Source of the DNA: Laccaria trichodermophora
Lineage: Eukaryota > Basidiomycota > Agaricomycetes > Agaricales > Hydnangiaceae
Length of the DNA: 64,000 nt
Assembly: GCA_018417955.1 (NCBI GenBank)
Contig: JACTVC010000046.1
Coordinates: 163,421-227,420, forward strand
Reading direction: 5' to 3'
The notes beneath the pieces were generated by a model. The model was not told where the DNA came from and searched no databases. It worked only from the letters and a program-made list of their open reading frames with translations. The stretch's first letter is position 1; every line of letters starts with the position of its first letter. Shown piece by piece: positions 11,338 to 24,500 of this stretch. The translations under genes and the position numbers were made by a program.

Positions 11338-12478
11338 TCACCGTTTACGCTCCAGCTTCCACTTGTAAACCCTGGGTTTATAGTTCGTCTCATCCAACTT
11401 TTGACTCGACTTTCGTCGTCTGCCCTTGCGTGCATCGATTTCATCTTGATCCTCCTCCTCATCTTCGTCGTTTTCTCCCTCAACTTTCTCAACTCCTCGT
11501 ATCTTCTTGCGTCCACCCTTTCCCATCATAAGACGCTGCATCTCGAATTCTCGTTGAGCGTAACGCAATGACTGGTCTCGCACTAGCCGTGCCGATAGTT
11601 CTTTCAAGAGTCGCTTTTTGCTCTCCCTTGCTAGCGCTTGCGATTCTTGAGCATCCTCATCGTCTTGGGGGGAAGACTCGACGACCTCTTTTTTCGATTT
11701 TTTCTTTGGGGTAGTCGACGTCCAGCCAAGGTCCTGTTGAACTTCTTCGGACTGAGATGGCTCTTCAATGGTACGTTTTCTTTTACTACCAAGCTTCTTC
11801 GCTAGGAAATACTTCGTCAATGCAACTTTCTGGCATAGTTTTAGAAATACCTTCTTCCGAACTTTCCGCGAATATGATATGTCCTGGCCTCCGCCTCTTT
11901 CCTCCCGGCCTCTGGGAAAGCATACCAGCGTCCAAGAGTGTCTGGTACTCTTCGTCATCAAGCCCTTCCTCAACTTCATCGTCACTGGCTCCCGTTGGCT
12001 TCAAGAGATCCGCCATCTCCGTTAATTGTGATTTGATTTTATCAATTTTCTGAGAAACGTTAAACAATGTATGAGCAACCAGGCTGAAGCGCACCTTGAG
12101 CCCAACTGATCTCATTGTCCGAACATAATTTTCATCTTGGGTCTTCAATACTTTGACTATATCGGAAGGAAGGGCGACGTTGCCTCTGTCTTTGATGTGA
12201 ACACCACCCTAGTGAATTGAGTCAACGAATGTTGAAATTGCAGCATCCTCTATCACCTTTGTCTTCTCCCTTTTCATGGAGAAATAAAATTCATCTTTAT
12301 TCCTTTCTGCGGCCTTTTGCTTGAAACGCGTGAGGCGATCCTGCTTGGAGTGATAATCGCGAGCACGCTTGACATAGTCAGCATGTTTTTCAAGGACGCC
12401 AAACTTTGCCCTATGTGCAAGCTGAGAGCGCTCCTTGTGGTTGCGCCTGTGTATTGAATTTCTTAGGGAAGAGGTCAT
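11338..12478 (-). CDS. UTP11: U3 snoRNP-associated protein UTP11
   Basis: The N-terminus after the Met at 12478 carries the family signature: [19 protein letters not shown], then [18 protein letters not shown] and NKDEFYFSM. Two introns of about 45-60 bp separate the N-terminal exon, a middle exon encoding [14 protein letters not shown], and a long last exon. Utp11 is a component of the small-subunit processome, needed for 18S rRNA maturation in the nucleolus. The C-terminal half is unusually charged, with an acidic stretch ([12 protein letters not shown]) and several Lys/Arg runs. It shares a 120-bp upstream region with the divergent FAR1-like gene. Confidence 0.9.
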
Positions 12479-12598
12479 GGTGAGCACGAGGATAGGAAAG
12501 TGTGACGTGACAAGTCACAGAATCGCCGCAAAAAGAAATTGTGTGTCCGAAAAGCGACTCAATTGCCCTTGCATTTGCACAATTTCCGCCTTGTCGGT
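12479..12598. promoter_or_regulatory. Bidirectional promoter, UTP11 / FAR1-like gene
   Basis: The two start codons face away from each other over 120 bp. The region contains GTGACGTGACAAGTCAC at 12502-12518, holding a TGACGTGA box (ATF/CREB-like) in a near-palindrome. No clear TATA box is seen. Confidence 0.6.
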
Positions 12599-13861
12599 AT
12601 GAGCTTTCAGCATTTTCGCCTGGGAGAACTTCCCCTGCACCAGCAACAACAAAGTATTTCGTCCCCGCTTATTTCCCAATCCATACTCACCTAACCAACA
12701 TTTTAGCCACTCCTTCTTCCACTTTTCCCAGCAATCCTCACAAATCAGTCTCTTCTTCCTCATCAAAGCAACCTTATGGATCAGGAGACTCAGACGACGG
12801 CTACACCCTCGTCTTTCCCAATCTCGATGAGTTTCAGGCTTGGCGGGCTAATGAGGAAGAGCGCCAAATGGTCGAGTTCGTCAAGGTTTGAATCTTCCCC
12901 GCGCTCAGTTTTGTGAAACCCTTCATCGTTAGTAGGGCGATACTCATGGAAGCAAGGCCGTCCCACCGCGTTTCAAGGACCACACTAAGCTAGTCTGTGC
13001 GAGACATTCACGAAGTGGCAGAAAGAAGTATGTCAAGAAGCATCCAGAGAGAGTTCGAAAGGTTCCCAGTCGCAAGGTACTTGATCAGCAATCTACATGG
13101 AAACTATTCTCAATGTGCTCAGCTCGAAGGTCAAGGTTGTCCAGCATCTATAAGCTACAAGACTTATTTCGACACAGAAGAAGTGCGCGCTTGTTGTAAG
13201 TATCCAGCGCACTCGCTCTCCAGAAACCCAATGACTGTTTCACTTAGATATATCCCAGCATTCACATGAGATTGGTGTCGCAAATCTGCCTTTTACGCGG
13301 CGCGGCCGCAAGGCTGCCGTCCAATCAGAGAAAGAACGTGGCCGCAAAAGCATGAGCGCTCCAGAGGGCGGCAGTGTAGACCCATCCAATATCGCCTCTA
13401 CGAGTGTCAGCGCATCTGTTGCACCTTCAAACACCCAGCCTAATAATACATTTTCGTCTGCGGTATCTATGCTGGCTCCTCTCCCCGTCCAGCCCTCGTA
13501 TCCAGCCCCGCACGCCCAGCCATACGGATACCAAGTTCAGCATCAGCAACAACAACCGCAACAGCAGTACGCCCCCCTCGCAGGACACCAAAGCATATCA
13601 CATGAGCGATGGGAAAATATGGCAACACTCTTCCACACAATACGCGATCATGCCAGAGCATTTGAATATCCTACTGCCAGCGTTGCGGCACTAGAAACGG
13701 TGCTCATAAGGCTATACCTAGAGAGCCCGATGGGAGTGGGAGTTGGAATGGGTGTACAGCCGAACCTAGGAGTTATCTTACAGCATGGAATGGCACAGCA
13801 GCGGCCGGCTACACAAGCCAACAGCGATGTCAACGGCGTTGCTGTTAATGAGGAGCCATGA
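12599..13861 (+). CDS. FAR1/GCM-like DNA-binding-type protein, Gln-rich C-terminus
   Basis: A short first exon (12599-12653) supplies the Met; a 53-bp intron then leads into 12707-12885. Later exons give GDTHGSKAVPPRFKDHTKLVC, then RHSRSGRKKYVKKHPER, LEGQGCPASISYKTYFDTEEVR and YISQHSHEIG. The spaced C and H residues (C...C...H-x-H) and basic patches look like the zinc-binding folds of FAR1/WRKY-GCM transposase-derived regulators. The C-terminal 170 residues are rich in Gln, Pro and Ser, as in activation regions. The start is an inference; no in-frame ATG exists nearer the conserved part. Function is unknown; a transcription factor of transposon ancestry is the best guess. Confidence 0.65.
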
Positions 13862-13960
13862 TGTCATGAAGCGTGACACTTTGATTGCATTTTAGTCTAC
13901 ACCCTTGTATTTATTTAATGTCTTTGCCTTTATTCATTCTTCTTGTTCCACTCTTTCCTC

Positions 13961-15798
13961 ATGTCCGCCTTAAATTTTGCAAGGCAGGCCTTTGGCAGGG
14001 AGAAACCTCGCGTTTGTTGTTCACCTCTTTTCACTCATTATCGCCCTGACCCTGCCTGTTAATTAGTCCTCGATCACTGATTGGGTCGAAATCTTGACAT
14101 CGGCGAGCATCGAGGAGGAGGCCTATGACGGGTGAGTACTCGAACCATGCTGCCATCCCGATGTGCACCAAATAAACCCCTCAGCATCCCAGAACTAGTC
14201 GATTCGATCAACCTCCAACCCACCGGGTATGTCATCAGGGTCCACGCGCAATAGCCCCCCCTTACCCATTCCCGCACTCCAGTCCAGCAGAAGCCTCACG
14301 CGCACTCAGGAAGAAACTCAAGCATGGCAGTCCACATCAGCAGTACCGTGCTTTGGTGGTTCGTAGCCTCCTCGCACCGTCTTGAGGCTTGCTGCCTTAT
14401 CTTGCACCTTCCAAACGCTAGCTTCTCAAGGCTCTTGTGGAAAACTGTGGCCACAAATTCCAGAGTACGTCGTCTACTCGAGGGTCCACTGCTAAACTAA
14501 TACGTTTGAGTAGCCACGTTCGCGGATGGGCATCTCACCGATGCACTGAAGCAGATTGCAAATGATTCCCAAACTGATAGGAGAGTGAAGAAAAAACTGA
14601 TTCTCGTGCTCACCTCTTGGCGTGATCAATTCAAGTCGGATCCGTCCATGTCTCTTGTGGCGGGCTTGCTCAAGCAATGCCGCGGAACTGGTCAGCGTCT
14701 CAGCCAGGCAGATCTGACCACGTTGGCGGGTTTGCACGGCGTTTCGGAAGATAAGAAAAAGAACGAAAAGGAAGAATTGAAGAAGAAAGCAAAGCAAGAG
14801 AAGGAAGCGAAGGAACGAGCGCGGAGAGAACTGGAAGCACAGCGCAGCGTTAAGACGAAGCGCGTTCCCTTCAATTTTGAGAAGGTTTTTGTGGTTCATT
14901 TAGTATAGCAAGATGAATTTCTGACTTTTTTTAAGGATAAACCGAAAGTTTTGGCGAGTATCGTTGACGCTTCTCAAGCATCTAGTAATCTCGTCAACTC
15001 TATTACGGTTTGTCCTCAACGCTTTACACAGTGTTCATCTTTTGTTGATTACGGCAACAGCTCGTAAACCCAGAGGTGGACAGTCTTTTGACAAACGAAC
15101 GCGTCCAGGACTGTCTACAGAAAGCCAAACAAGCCGCAAAGGTCGTTGTTCGCTATATTCAGGTAGGATGGTCTCCATCTAACCTGATAATGTACTCAAG
15201 CTTCCTGTGGTAGCTTGTTGAGAACGAGGAGTTGATCGGTACACTTATCGAAACCAACGAACGCATCGTGGCAGCGTTAGAAATGTACGACAAGCTGTCA
15301 ACGACAGATCCGAGTTCAGACGCAGATATTTCTCGCGCCATCACATCTGGGCTAGCCGCTGCCAATATCACAGATGAAGGGGAGGTGGCCAAGTTGCAGG
15401 GAAAGCAACGCGCTGCTGTGGCGAAAGCACAGTTAACGAAAGACAATCCTGTCCGGCTTTACCCCGACTTGGAGGATCTTAATTTTGGGCCTCTGGGAGC
15501 TTCTTCGACAAACCTTCCTCCACCAATACGACCTTCCGCTCTTTCAGACGACGGAGAGCAGGACGATATTGAAAAGAGAGGATCGTTATCAGATTTTAGC
15601 GACTACGAGTCATCGGACGAGGAAACGCATAAAGCCGTTGCTGGACCCTCCTCGAAACGAAATTATGTGACAGTTTCTGACGACGACGACGGATTTGCAG
15701 CTATCGCTCGCGGAGCAGCATCCACAAGTGGCGTGGCTGATGACCCTTTCGCTGATCCTTTTGCTGACGATACTGAGAGTGGAACGTATAGAAGATGA
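13961..15798 (+). CDS. VHS/GAT-domain trafficking protein, LSB5-like
   Basis: The first exon (from 13961) ends in GREKPR; following exons give a VHS domain (ITDWVEILTSASIEEEAYDGIPELVDSIN in pieces, RALRKKLKHG, QQYRALVLLKALVENCGHKF). A Lys/Glu-rich coiled segment (EDKKKNEKEELKKKAKQEKE) follows, then a GAT-like helical region around LVENEELIGTLIETNERIVAAL. The C-terminus is acidic and carries DPFADPFAD, a repeat of the DPF type that can bind adaptor or Eps15-like proteins. Yeast Lsb5 links ubiquitin, Arf and Las17 to actin-dependent endocytosis. Several short introns lie in the VHS region (e.g. near 14125-14190). Family assignment is firm; the yeast-like role is inferred. Confidence 0.83.
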
Positions 15799-15997
15799 GG
15801 GTTTTTCAGTCGGCATAGAATTGGATTTTACTGGTTAAATGATCTATATCAAGGCGGAGGAACCGTGTATATTAGGATAGCTTGTTTTTGGATTTCAGAT
15901 GAGGATGTCCGTTGGAAAGCGTGTGACGCTGAATCCCATAGTGATCACAGCCATAACCAAAGCAGGGAGAATGCTCATACAACGCATTGTGGACACA

Positions 15998-17561
15998 TCA
16001 GACATCTTCCCACTGTATAATATTCCTCCCATCACTGGGTCCAATCCAGAACGGCTTCAGCATAGTGGGTAGACGTATACTCGTAATTTCCCCGGCGTCG
16101 TCTAGGATCGCTCCGTTCTCGAGCAGGGCAACGATCAGTCGTGGGATTGCCGCGGCGGTGCCGTTCAGAGTATGAGCAAACGGAAGTCGCGCCGGCGTTG
16201 GAGATGGCTCGCCTTGGTGCGATGACCCTTGTGGGCGATAGCGAATATGCAGACGCCGTGATTGGTAGTCTGTACAATTTGAGAGAGATGTTACTTCTCC
16301 CCAACCTCCACGACCAGGCATCCAGGCCTCCATGTCATATTTGCGATAGGCACTCGCGCCCAACTCTGGTGTGGGCATGTCGAGAATCCTGGGTAAATTA
16401 AGAGGGAGGAAAAGATATACAACGCATATTCATACCTGAAAGGGATACATAAACCCTGTAGTATGGACTTTTGGATGGTCATCATCTCTTCCATCATTGC
16501 CTCACTTTCCCCCTCTGCAGTCACAGTAAACAGCTCCACCTTTGTAAACTGATGCACTCGATAAAGGCCACGAGTGTCAGCAGATCTGGCGCCCGCCTCA
16601 GCTCGAAAGGCGTGTCCCACGCCGACAACTTTTAGAGGCAACGCAAGTGAGGAGAAAACTTTGTTTGCGAACATCCCAGCTAAAGGGATTTCAGAAGTTC
16701 CTGAGAGAACGAGTTCTGGAGATGAATGATGGGGAGAGGATATGTGATACATATGCGACACGGGAGGATCAGAATCATCCCGAGGCTGAAATCCACAGCG
16801 AAGAGCAATGTCTGAACGTACCACATCAGGAGCAGTTACAGGTGTGAAGCCATGCTTGAGTGCTATTGACATGGCGTAGTTGGTCAGTGCGAGCTCCAAA
16901 AGCGCTGCTTCGTTTTTGAGAAAGTACCATGACGATCCTGTCACCGTTGAACCGCTTTCTAGGTCGAGCAAACCGAATTTCTGGCATATTGTCACGTGAT
17001 CGCGATGAGAGTTTGAGGGTATAGGATGACCGTATTCTGCCAGAGTGACAGCGGCAGACTCGGGACCCAAGGGTGCATTTGGGTGTGTGTCGTTGGGAAT
17101 GGAAAGGGCAAAATGAAGACATTCCTGTTCAGCGAGATGAAGTTGGGCTTCTAGTTCCTTTACTTCGGCTTTGAGTTTTGTCGCCTCTGCACGTGCAGTC
17201 TCCTTATCCGAGCTACTTCGGATGCGTTCACCAACCATAGAACGAAGGTTTCTTTTAGCATTGAGTTCGGCCGAAATCCGCTTGCATTCGTTGTAGGCCC
17301 GGGCTACGGAGGCTATGGCGTTGTGTGGTATGCGGGCCTTGCGGTTTAGCGCATTGAGAGATTTTGAGGTAACGTTTTCCGAGATGTCGCGATAGTTGAT
17401 TCTTGGTTGGGGGAGCTCGCTAGAAGCGCTGATGTGAGTATGTCTGCAGTTTCTTGGCTCGTTTCGAGAATAAGTGTAAGTGTATGGAATAGAATAGAAT
17501 AGAAACTCACTAGATGTGAATTTACAATAGACCTGCTGCAACGCCTTGCAAGTGAAGCCAT
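15998..17561 (-). CDS. Seryl-tRNA synthetase, mitochondrial type
   Basis: The start at 17561 ([17 protein letters not shown]) gives a basic, Ser-rich leader suited to mitochondrial import. It is followed by an N-terminal coiled-coil arm (about residues 70-150) and a class II catalytic core: motif 2 in [20 protein letters not shown] followed by HQFTKVELF, a serine pocket TSEIPLAG, and motif 3 in [16 protein letters not shown]. An intron near 16386-16436 splits [11 protein letters not shown], and one or two lie near the 5' end. The enzyme charges tRNA-Ser. A cytosolic form is less likely because of the leader and because the core resembles Dia4-type enzymes. It is divergently arranged with RFC4 over 121 bp. 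Confidence 0.9.
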
Positions 17562-17682
17562 GAGAAACGATGCCGGAAACTTTGCGGAAACGGACTCCAA
17601 CTTTATCGAATTTGGACGTCACCACCAAACAATCTTCCGTCGTGACATTTGTGACCGGACGCGTTCCTTCGTTTTGAAATTC
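17562..17682. promoter_or_regulatory. Bidirectional promoter, mitochondrial SerRS / RFC4
   Basis: 121 bp separate the two start codons. GGACGTCACC at 17614-17623 contains a GACGTCA half of an ATF/CREB site (TGACGTC on the minus strand). No TATA box is apparent. Confidence 0.55.
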
Positions 17683-19106
17683 ATGTCATCTTCAACCGCG
17701 AAAGGGAAGGCTCCCAGTGCAGCTGAAACTCCCTATGAGCTACCTTGGTGCAGTGTTATATTTTGTAACTCGAGTGCAATGTTCATCTTTTTTTGTAGGG
17801 TCGAGAAATACAGGCCCACCGTTCTTGACGATGTCGTTGGCAACTCGGACACAATCGAACGCCTCAAAGTGATTGCTCGCGACGGAAACTGCCCACACAT
17901 TATTATATCGGTGTGAACTATTCCAAACTGTCTTCATGTTGGAAACTGAGTGTCGAAGACCAGGGTTTACCTGGGATCGGCAAAACAACAAGCATCCACT
18001 GTCTAGCCCACCAGCTCCTCGGTGATGCGTATAAAGAGGGCGTATTAGAACTAAATGCTTCGGATGACCGGTGAGCATGCTCCGAAATGTATCCCTGAGT
18101 TTTGTGCTGAAACACTCCAGTGGCATTGATGTTGTCCGGAACAAGATCAAGACCTTTGCCCAGAAGAAAGTCACCTTACCCCCTGGTCGGCATAAAATTA
18201 TAATTCTCGATGAGGCTGACAGGTCAGCTCAATTTACTTGAGATTGTTCCTTGTGCTTAGATCCAACAAGCATGACACCAGGCGCGCAGCAAGCCCTGCG
18301 CCGTACGATGGAAATTTTCTCAAACACGACGCGTTTTTGTCTCGCCTGCAATATGAGCAACAAGATTATCGAGCCCATACAAAGTAGATGCGCTATTCTA
18401 CGATACGCTAAACTCAGGGACCAGGAGATTCTGAAACGACTTCTTGAAATCTGCGAAATGGAAAAGGTTTGCCGCAAATTTGCTTTTATTTCCCCATCTC
18501 ATTCGATGGCAGGTGGAATATAACGACGACGGCCTGACGGCACTCATATTTACGTCCGAGGGGGATATGCGACAGGCCATCAACAATCTACAGTCTACAT
18601 ATTCTGGCTTTGGTTTCGTTTCAGGAGACAATGTATTCAAAGTGTGCGACCAACCGCATCCTATCATCGTACAAGCTACGATTCGGGCTTGTTTAAAAGG
18701 TGACATTGACGGTGCCATTGAAAAAGTGAATCAACTTTGGGAGCAAGGGTACAGTGCAGTGGATATTGTGGTGACCATCTTCAGGGTTGTGAAGATCTTT
18801 GACGAGTAAGTGGCTGCGTTAGTCTCTTTTCCTGTGCTGACGGTGATAGAATGCCGGAGTACACCAAACTAGAATACATCAAGGTTCGTGAGAGTCCATC
18901 CCTATCTGTTGAGTTAGACTTGTGATAAATGCTTCTAGGAAATCGGGTTCACACATATGCGGATATTAGAGGGCGTTGGAACGCTAATCCAGTTGGCTGG
19001 ATTAGTTGCGCGACTGTGCAAGATGGTTTGTTATCTAGCTATGCTCGCAATGAAAAATCTAACAAGGAAGAATTAGAATAGCAAACCTGAGCTGTTTAAA
19101 GTGTAG
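17683..19106 (+). CDS. RFC4: Replication factor C subunit (yeast Rfc4 / human RFC2 type)
   Basis: AAA+ clamp-loader small subunit. After splicing, the RFC boxes are clear: VEKYRP (box II), Walker [20 protein letters not shown], Walker [39 protein letters not shown] with the SRC motif, and [13 protein letters not shown]. The last exon is best read from an acceptor near 19075, giving an end in KPELFKV; alternatives just upstream would give slightly different C-termini. Rfc2-5 with Rfc1 load PCNA at primer-template junctions, and with Rad24, Ctf18 or Elg1 form checkpoint and cohesion loaders. Sequence around the sensor motifs fits yeast Rfc4/human RFC2 better than the other small subunits. About eight short introns. 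Confidence 0.9.
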
Positions 19107-19302
19107 TTGACATTTTAGTCTATGTATAATGTGACATGCCTCGTTTCCGATTGTTGAAATCCTAAAAAGGCAATGGCGGGTCGTCCCTTGAACAACATAT
19201 TCAACTCGTTTTTTGCCTGCATGCACGCTGCCTTTCCCTTTTGCCTCTTCTTACCTTTGTCCTCTTGATGCCCCCTTGTTGACCTTTTTACTCCCTTCCC
19301 CC

Positions 19303-20850
19303 ATGGACGACCCGCCGTATACATCTCCCGACGAGGACCCCTTCAATGTTCAGCCTTTGCTGAAGCAGCCGAGGCGTCGTCGCTCAAGCATGCTTGATAG
19401 ATGGATTAAAGACCAACAAGCACTTCCCTCAGACGCCCACGATGAAACCTTACGAGCAAAGAACGACTCCAAGCTCAGCCCATACCTTGCATACCCAGAG
19501 CTGATGCCCTCCAGTGTTGCACCACACAACGACATCTCCACCCTTCATAGCTATGACCTCGTAGAAGATGACGATATCCCACAGACGACACAGCCAGTGT
19601 CAGAGGTACGGTCCTACTCTCTCCCACAAAAGACGTATCTTGACATTTCCATTTAGCTTCCGTCCACTCCAACTGCGTCGCGTTCCCCCAAAGGCTCTAA
19701 AAGCCGTACCCCGTCTTCTTTTCGACATTTTAATCTCCCTTTTCGAGCCAGTTACCCCGCCGCACCCCCATCTCCCACAGGCGCCAACAATACGCCAACT
19801 CGTCCCTTGTCTCGCTTGTCACTCTTTCCGCGGAGCCCACGCCATAGTTCAAGTACAGCTACCACTGCCACAACACCTCAGCATGTTCGGTCCTCGAGTC
19901 TCTCGACGACCAATACAAGCGTTTATGATCAATCGCCAAAGGTTTCGGCAACGTCCCCACCTAAATGGCGTCCAAGTGTCCTTGGCCATTTTTCACAGTC
20001 ATCTATTGCTCAGCCCTCGATGTTGGCCTCGGATCCAAGTTATACGCACTCTCGTCCCAGTGTATCTTCCGGCGATACGTCAAACACAAACGCATCTCGA
20101 GCTCTTACAACGCCGGAACTTTCTATACCCCCATCTCCTTCTAAACTCTCCCTCTTTAGCTCCATTCGCACTCGCAACCGGTCATCTGGAAGTTTTTTCA
20201 AGTCCCAGAACAGCGTAGCTTCTTCCAGCTCGATATGGCACCCCCGAGCAATTACAGATGATTTCTCACCGAATGGATCTGATTGTATCACGGGATCAAC
20301 ATCTACTCTCCCTCGTCGAGCGCCATTCGCACCGAAACCTGGCTCCCTTCTCAACAACGTGAGCAACGAGGACGAGCTTGACGGTCATGTTTCATCTCGC
20401 CCTAATAAACGTGATTCTTTGCGGGGGCTCGTGATTATGACCTCTGGAGGGACTCTGTCTCGTGCCGCCTTTTCTCCATTGAGTTCTCGGACTCAGAAGA
20501 GAAAGAAGAAGCTTGTCATAAGTGGTGTTGGCGTGAACGAAGTCCGGAAATTCGAAGGAGTGAAGCGATGGTGTGAGGTATGATCAGATCTCATTCTTTT
20601 CGTTCTCAGTATCTCACCCAATATGAATCAAGAGCTTTGGCGAAATCCGTCAGATATCGAGAGCACCCAATGGTGACCTGCATGTTGACTTTCGTCGGGC
20701 CGATGTAGCAGACACAGTACGTATCTTACGTATTGTTTGCTCGATTTAGAACTCACGTCTTCTGTCAAGGTATGCCGCGTACGCGCCAAAGTTTTCATCG
20801 CTGGTGTTGGCAGTGTACAGCTATCATGGTACACTGGCGACAAGCGATGA
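19303..20850 (+). CDS. Serine-rich protein with C-terminal RRM-like domain
   Basis: The start at 19303 (MDDPPYTSPDEDPF) is the first ATG in the long frame. The first 370 residues are low-complexity, rich in Ser, Pro and Thr, with proline-directed phosphorylation-type sites (SPSK, SPRH, TTPE). The last part, KLVISGVGVNEVRKFEGVK through SFGEIRQISRAPNGDLHVDF to RVRAKVFIAGVGSVQLSWYTGDK, has the spacing of an RRM: a beta-1 LVISGV core, an alpha-1 region, a G-E-I turn and a beta-3 HVDFRRAD. Three introns are inferred: after SE near 19605-19656, after WCE, and after ADT. No named family is recognised; an RNA-binding role is inferred only from the C-terminal fold. Confidence 0.65.
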
Positions 20851-21593
20851 TTGGCTTTTCCTTTCCTTCAATTCTGTATGTTCCGATCGGTTCATTTAGC
20901 CCCTGCCAAAGCCATTTCTCACCTTTGAACCAGCCCTGATACTCCCGAACGACCCGAACGATGTGGAACACAATCTTTCACCTACTGCGATAATACCGAA
21001 TCTATGTAACACTATCATCACAAGACTCTGTGCATACCACGTCCTCAGTGTAGCGACGCCACCTTCAACTCTTTTTAGGCAGAATACCCTATGTCCAGCC
21101 TCACGAACTTTGTAGCATGCTCGTAACGTCCTCCGTACACACCTACATACTAGATACTATCATAATCTGACGACTCGAACGCGATCGCGACTGATCATGA
21201 TCATGTTTACTGCTCGATCGCTCTAAAAATAGATCTATATATTTAGCCCTTCGATCGTGGTGCACCTATTTTGTACGTTGAACAGAAGAGGCACACGTAG
21301 GGGTTCGTGCACCATACAGGAACGGTTCTGACCGTACGAAGCAAGCACACTTCTAGCAAGAAGCGGGACGTGGACTGGCATTTGCAGTACACTACTCCCT
21401 CAAGCAATGTAGTCCAGATGCAAAACCATGGACAGGATGCCTGTGTAGAAAGTAGCATAAAACAGACAATGTCAGTGAAAGTGAGAAGAAATAAACGTCA
21501 AAAGATTTTCTTTTCTAGGCGAAAGTCCCTTTTGGGAAGGTGAAAGGGACGAGCAAAAGAATAAAAAAGAAGTAAAGAAATGATGAGGAAATG
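20851..21593. other. Convergent intergenic region
   Basis: About 740 bp between the 3' ends of the RRM-like protein and the multi-RRM gene. It holds GATC-rich palindromes near 21178-21220 (GCGATCGC, TGATCATGATCA). No gene is recognised; short frames here lack splice-consistent or family support. Confidence 0.5.
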
Positions 21594-24500
21594 TCAAGTT
21601 TTTGAGCCCCATTGATTCCACTCAGCGGAGCCGCCAGAACTCCTAGTCATCTGACTGCTCGTTCCCTGGAAATTCAGGACGGGAGGTGGCACGTTTACGC
21701 GAGAATGCCGTCCAACAAATCCACGGGGGTTATTACGGCTTGTGTTGACCATAAGTTGGGAATCGCGTCGCCCCTGCCGCCGATGAGTTGTAATCGATTG
21801 AGGAGGGTTGACATTCCTTTCTACAGTGCCACCAGCAGGATTAGCGTTCTGTGAGTTTGAATTTTGTGTGATCTGTCCAACGGCCAGACTTTGGCCTGGA
21901 TGATTCCAACCAGAATTTGTCGCTGCATGTTGGGATGGAGCTGGGATAGGGTGGCGTGGAGGATAGGGGTAAGTGTAGTGCGGCCAGGGGGGTCCGTTGG
22001 AGTTTTGTAGCCGGGGTGGTCCACCAGGATAAGCTACTCCAGCTCCAGCCATGTATTGATCCAGAGCTTCTGGTTGATACATCGCGATGAGCGTACCTTG
22101 GTCGTTTTGGATAAACCCCGTGGGCATCAGAGGCGCTTGACCGCTGACTCGTTGAGGTGCTTGATCTGTACCCTGCGCACGCGGCGGATGCATTGCATAG
22201 GGAATATAGGACTTTTAAAGCGTAAACGAGAAGAAGGTCAACCAAATTCAATGATAAGCTTACCCCATACATGCCGACTGGCGGCCAACCCTGGCCTCCT
22301 GCGGGACCGTTCGCATCCGACCCAGCCGGAGTCGCAAAGGCCGGTGGAGGTGGGGGTAGATGAGAAGGATACACAGGATACCCATTATAGAACGGCATCG
22401 GGTATGGGGGTTGTTGTGCGTAAGGATGCACCCACGGAGGCATCGCGGAGTAGTAAGGACTGCTTGGAAGGGGATAGGGATAAGGCGATGGAGTGAACGG
22501 TGCATTGACGGAGGCTAACGAGTTGAAACTAGGCGAGGTAGGTGCGTTCGCTGGGGATTCAAGGTCGTCATACCATTCGCGGTAATTTTCGGTCTTGTGC
22601 GATGTCGGCAATGAGTCTGGAGATCGATCTTGTTGCGCTACAGGTCCGGAAGCAGCATCTGCGCTCAATCGTTCATCCGATTTTTGAGTATGAGGAACGA
22701 CCGACAAATCAGAATCCCGTTGGTTTCCCATATTTACAGTGTCCTTGGAGCGTTCGGGAGCGAAGGAACTTTCCAGCGTGTCGGCATGTGAAGGGGAAAT
22801 AACTTGATCCTGTCCGATATTGAAAGAGCTCTTGTCGCCAAACCCATCTGGAAGAATGAATCTGCGAGGGCTGAACTGGTCATGGTTTTGAAATCGGCCC
22901 CTTCCTCGGGTGAGTTTCCAAGGGCTTCTCGGAGGGTTGCAATCGCGAAGCTGGACTCGCATCGCACGCCCTTCGTAAACACGGTTGTGCTTCGTACCCA
23001 CATTGTGAATGAACGCATAAAAAAATCATACGAGACGTCGCATACCTCTTCATATACAGCACGTGCGGGGCTTTCAGTGTTGTCGAACTTGACGAACGCA
23101 AAAGCTGCACAAGAGTTGGCTGTGGCAAAAAAAAAGAACATTAGTAAATATCGTGATGCTCACTCAAGGTAACAAGAATGAGGATCTTACTTGGTTTCAC
23201 AAGTTTAACACTTTCAAGTCCTCCAAACCTTGAAAAGAATCTCCTGACCTTTTCCTCGTCCCAAGCGCCAGGCCCGAACATTTCTAGACCTCCTACAAAG
23301 AGGGTGGTGGGATCGAGTTCCCTATCCGGACGCGGGGTATGAAAATATGGGTGTTCTTTGAGTTCACACAATTCACTACGCAAATCTTCTCCATTGTTCG
23401 GGGTGAGGGGGTATATCGGTCCAGGGGTTCTGGGTGTAGTTGGCGACATTTCTAAGCCAGGAGTTTCAGGGACAACAAGTTCTTGTCCGTTAACATCCGG
23501 TACGCTTTTGAGGACGTCTGAACCTAGAGCAGAGGAGTCGCTGGTAATATAGATTAGTATGAGTTTTGAATATTTCCTGCGACTAACCGCAGTTCTTCTT
23601 CGATGGTTTCGCTCCACGCTTTCCATTTCTGTGTACCATCCGCGGGAGGTCCACCAAGAGGAGGGAAGTCAGTGTTCGTCCAGCCAAACCTTTCAGTCGA
23701 GGTGACGCCTTGAAGTTCCTCAGATGTATCTTGCGATACTGGTTTGGGGTCGCGGGCTTGTATTTGAACCCTGGATTCCCTGGAACTCATCTGATGCAAG
23801 GTTAACCCGGTAGAAACGTGACTAGGGCTAGTTTCTACATCATTTCTAGTTGTTGAGGGTTATAATGCTCATGAGAGGACGTTCAACTCACGTAACGAGA
23901 AGGGACGGTGTTCCAAAAACGCATTGTCTTGTGGATGAAGCGGGTAAGGTGTCGGGTTGGTGTTTGGGCCAAAATTTCCGGGGCGGTGTTCGAAGCCGAA
24001 TGTAGGAGGTTGATGCGCCCACGTAACCGTGAGGTGAGGGACCCGACGTAACGTCTGATCAAATCATCCTCAGTTTTAAGAGACGATAAACTGGTCAAAC
24101 GCACCATCAAGGCGCTGACGCAATCGTCACGGTGTTCCCATTTTATTTCCCAACAGGACTTGTCCATGACAGCAGACCGTGGAGCGTTGTGGGGGACAGG
24201 ATATGATTTCCAGGTTACATCATCCTCGTGAGCCTTATCATCTGCTTATGATGTTGAATAAAGCTACATGACAAGAAAACCGTGCATACACTTACCGTGG
24301 GAAACCCCTGGGTATAAACCAAAGTTTTCCAATGGGCCGAAAAATGTTGCAAGTTTTCTTATCGTCTGAACCCGTATCAATGAGACTTCAACCGAGCGTA
24401 AAAAAGCATCGGACTCACGTCTGCATTATACTCAACCGGTTGTAAGAATATACTGGTGTCTCGCAAAAGCGAGTCCGCTTGCGCCGCGGCTCTCGCTTCA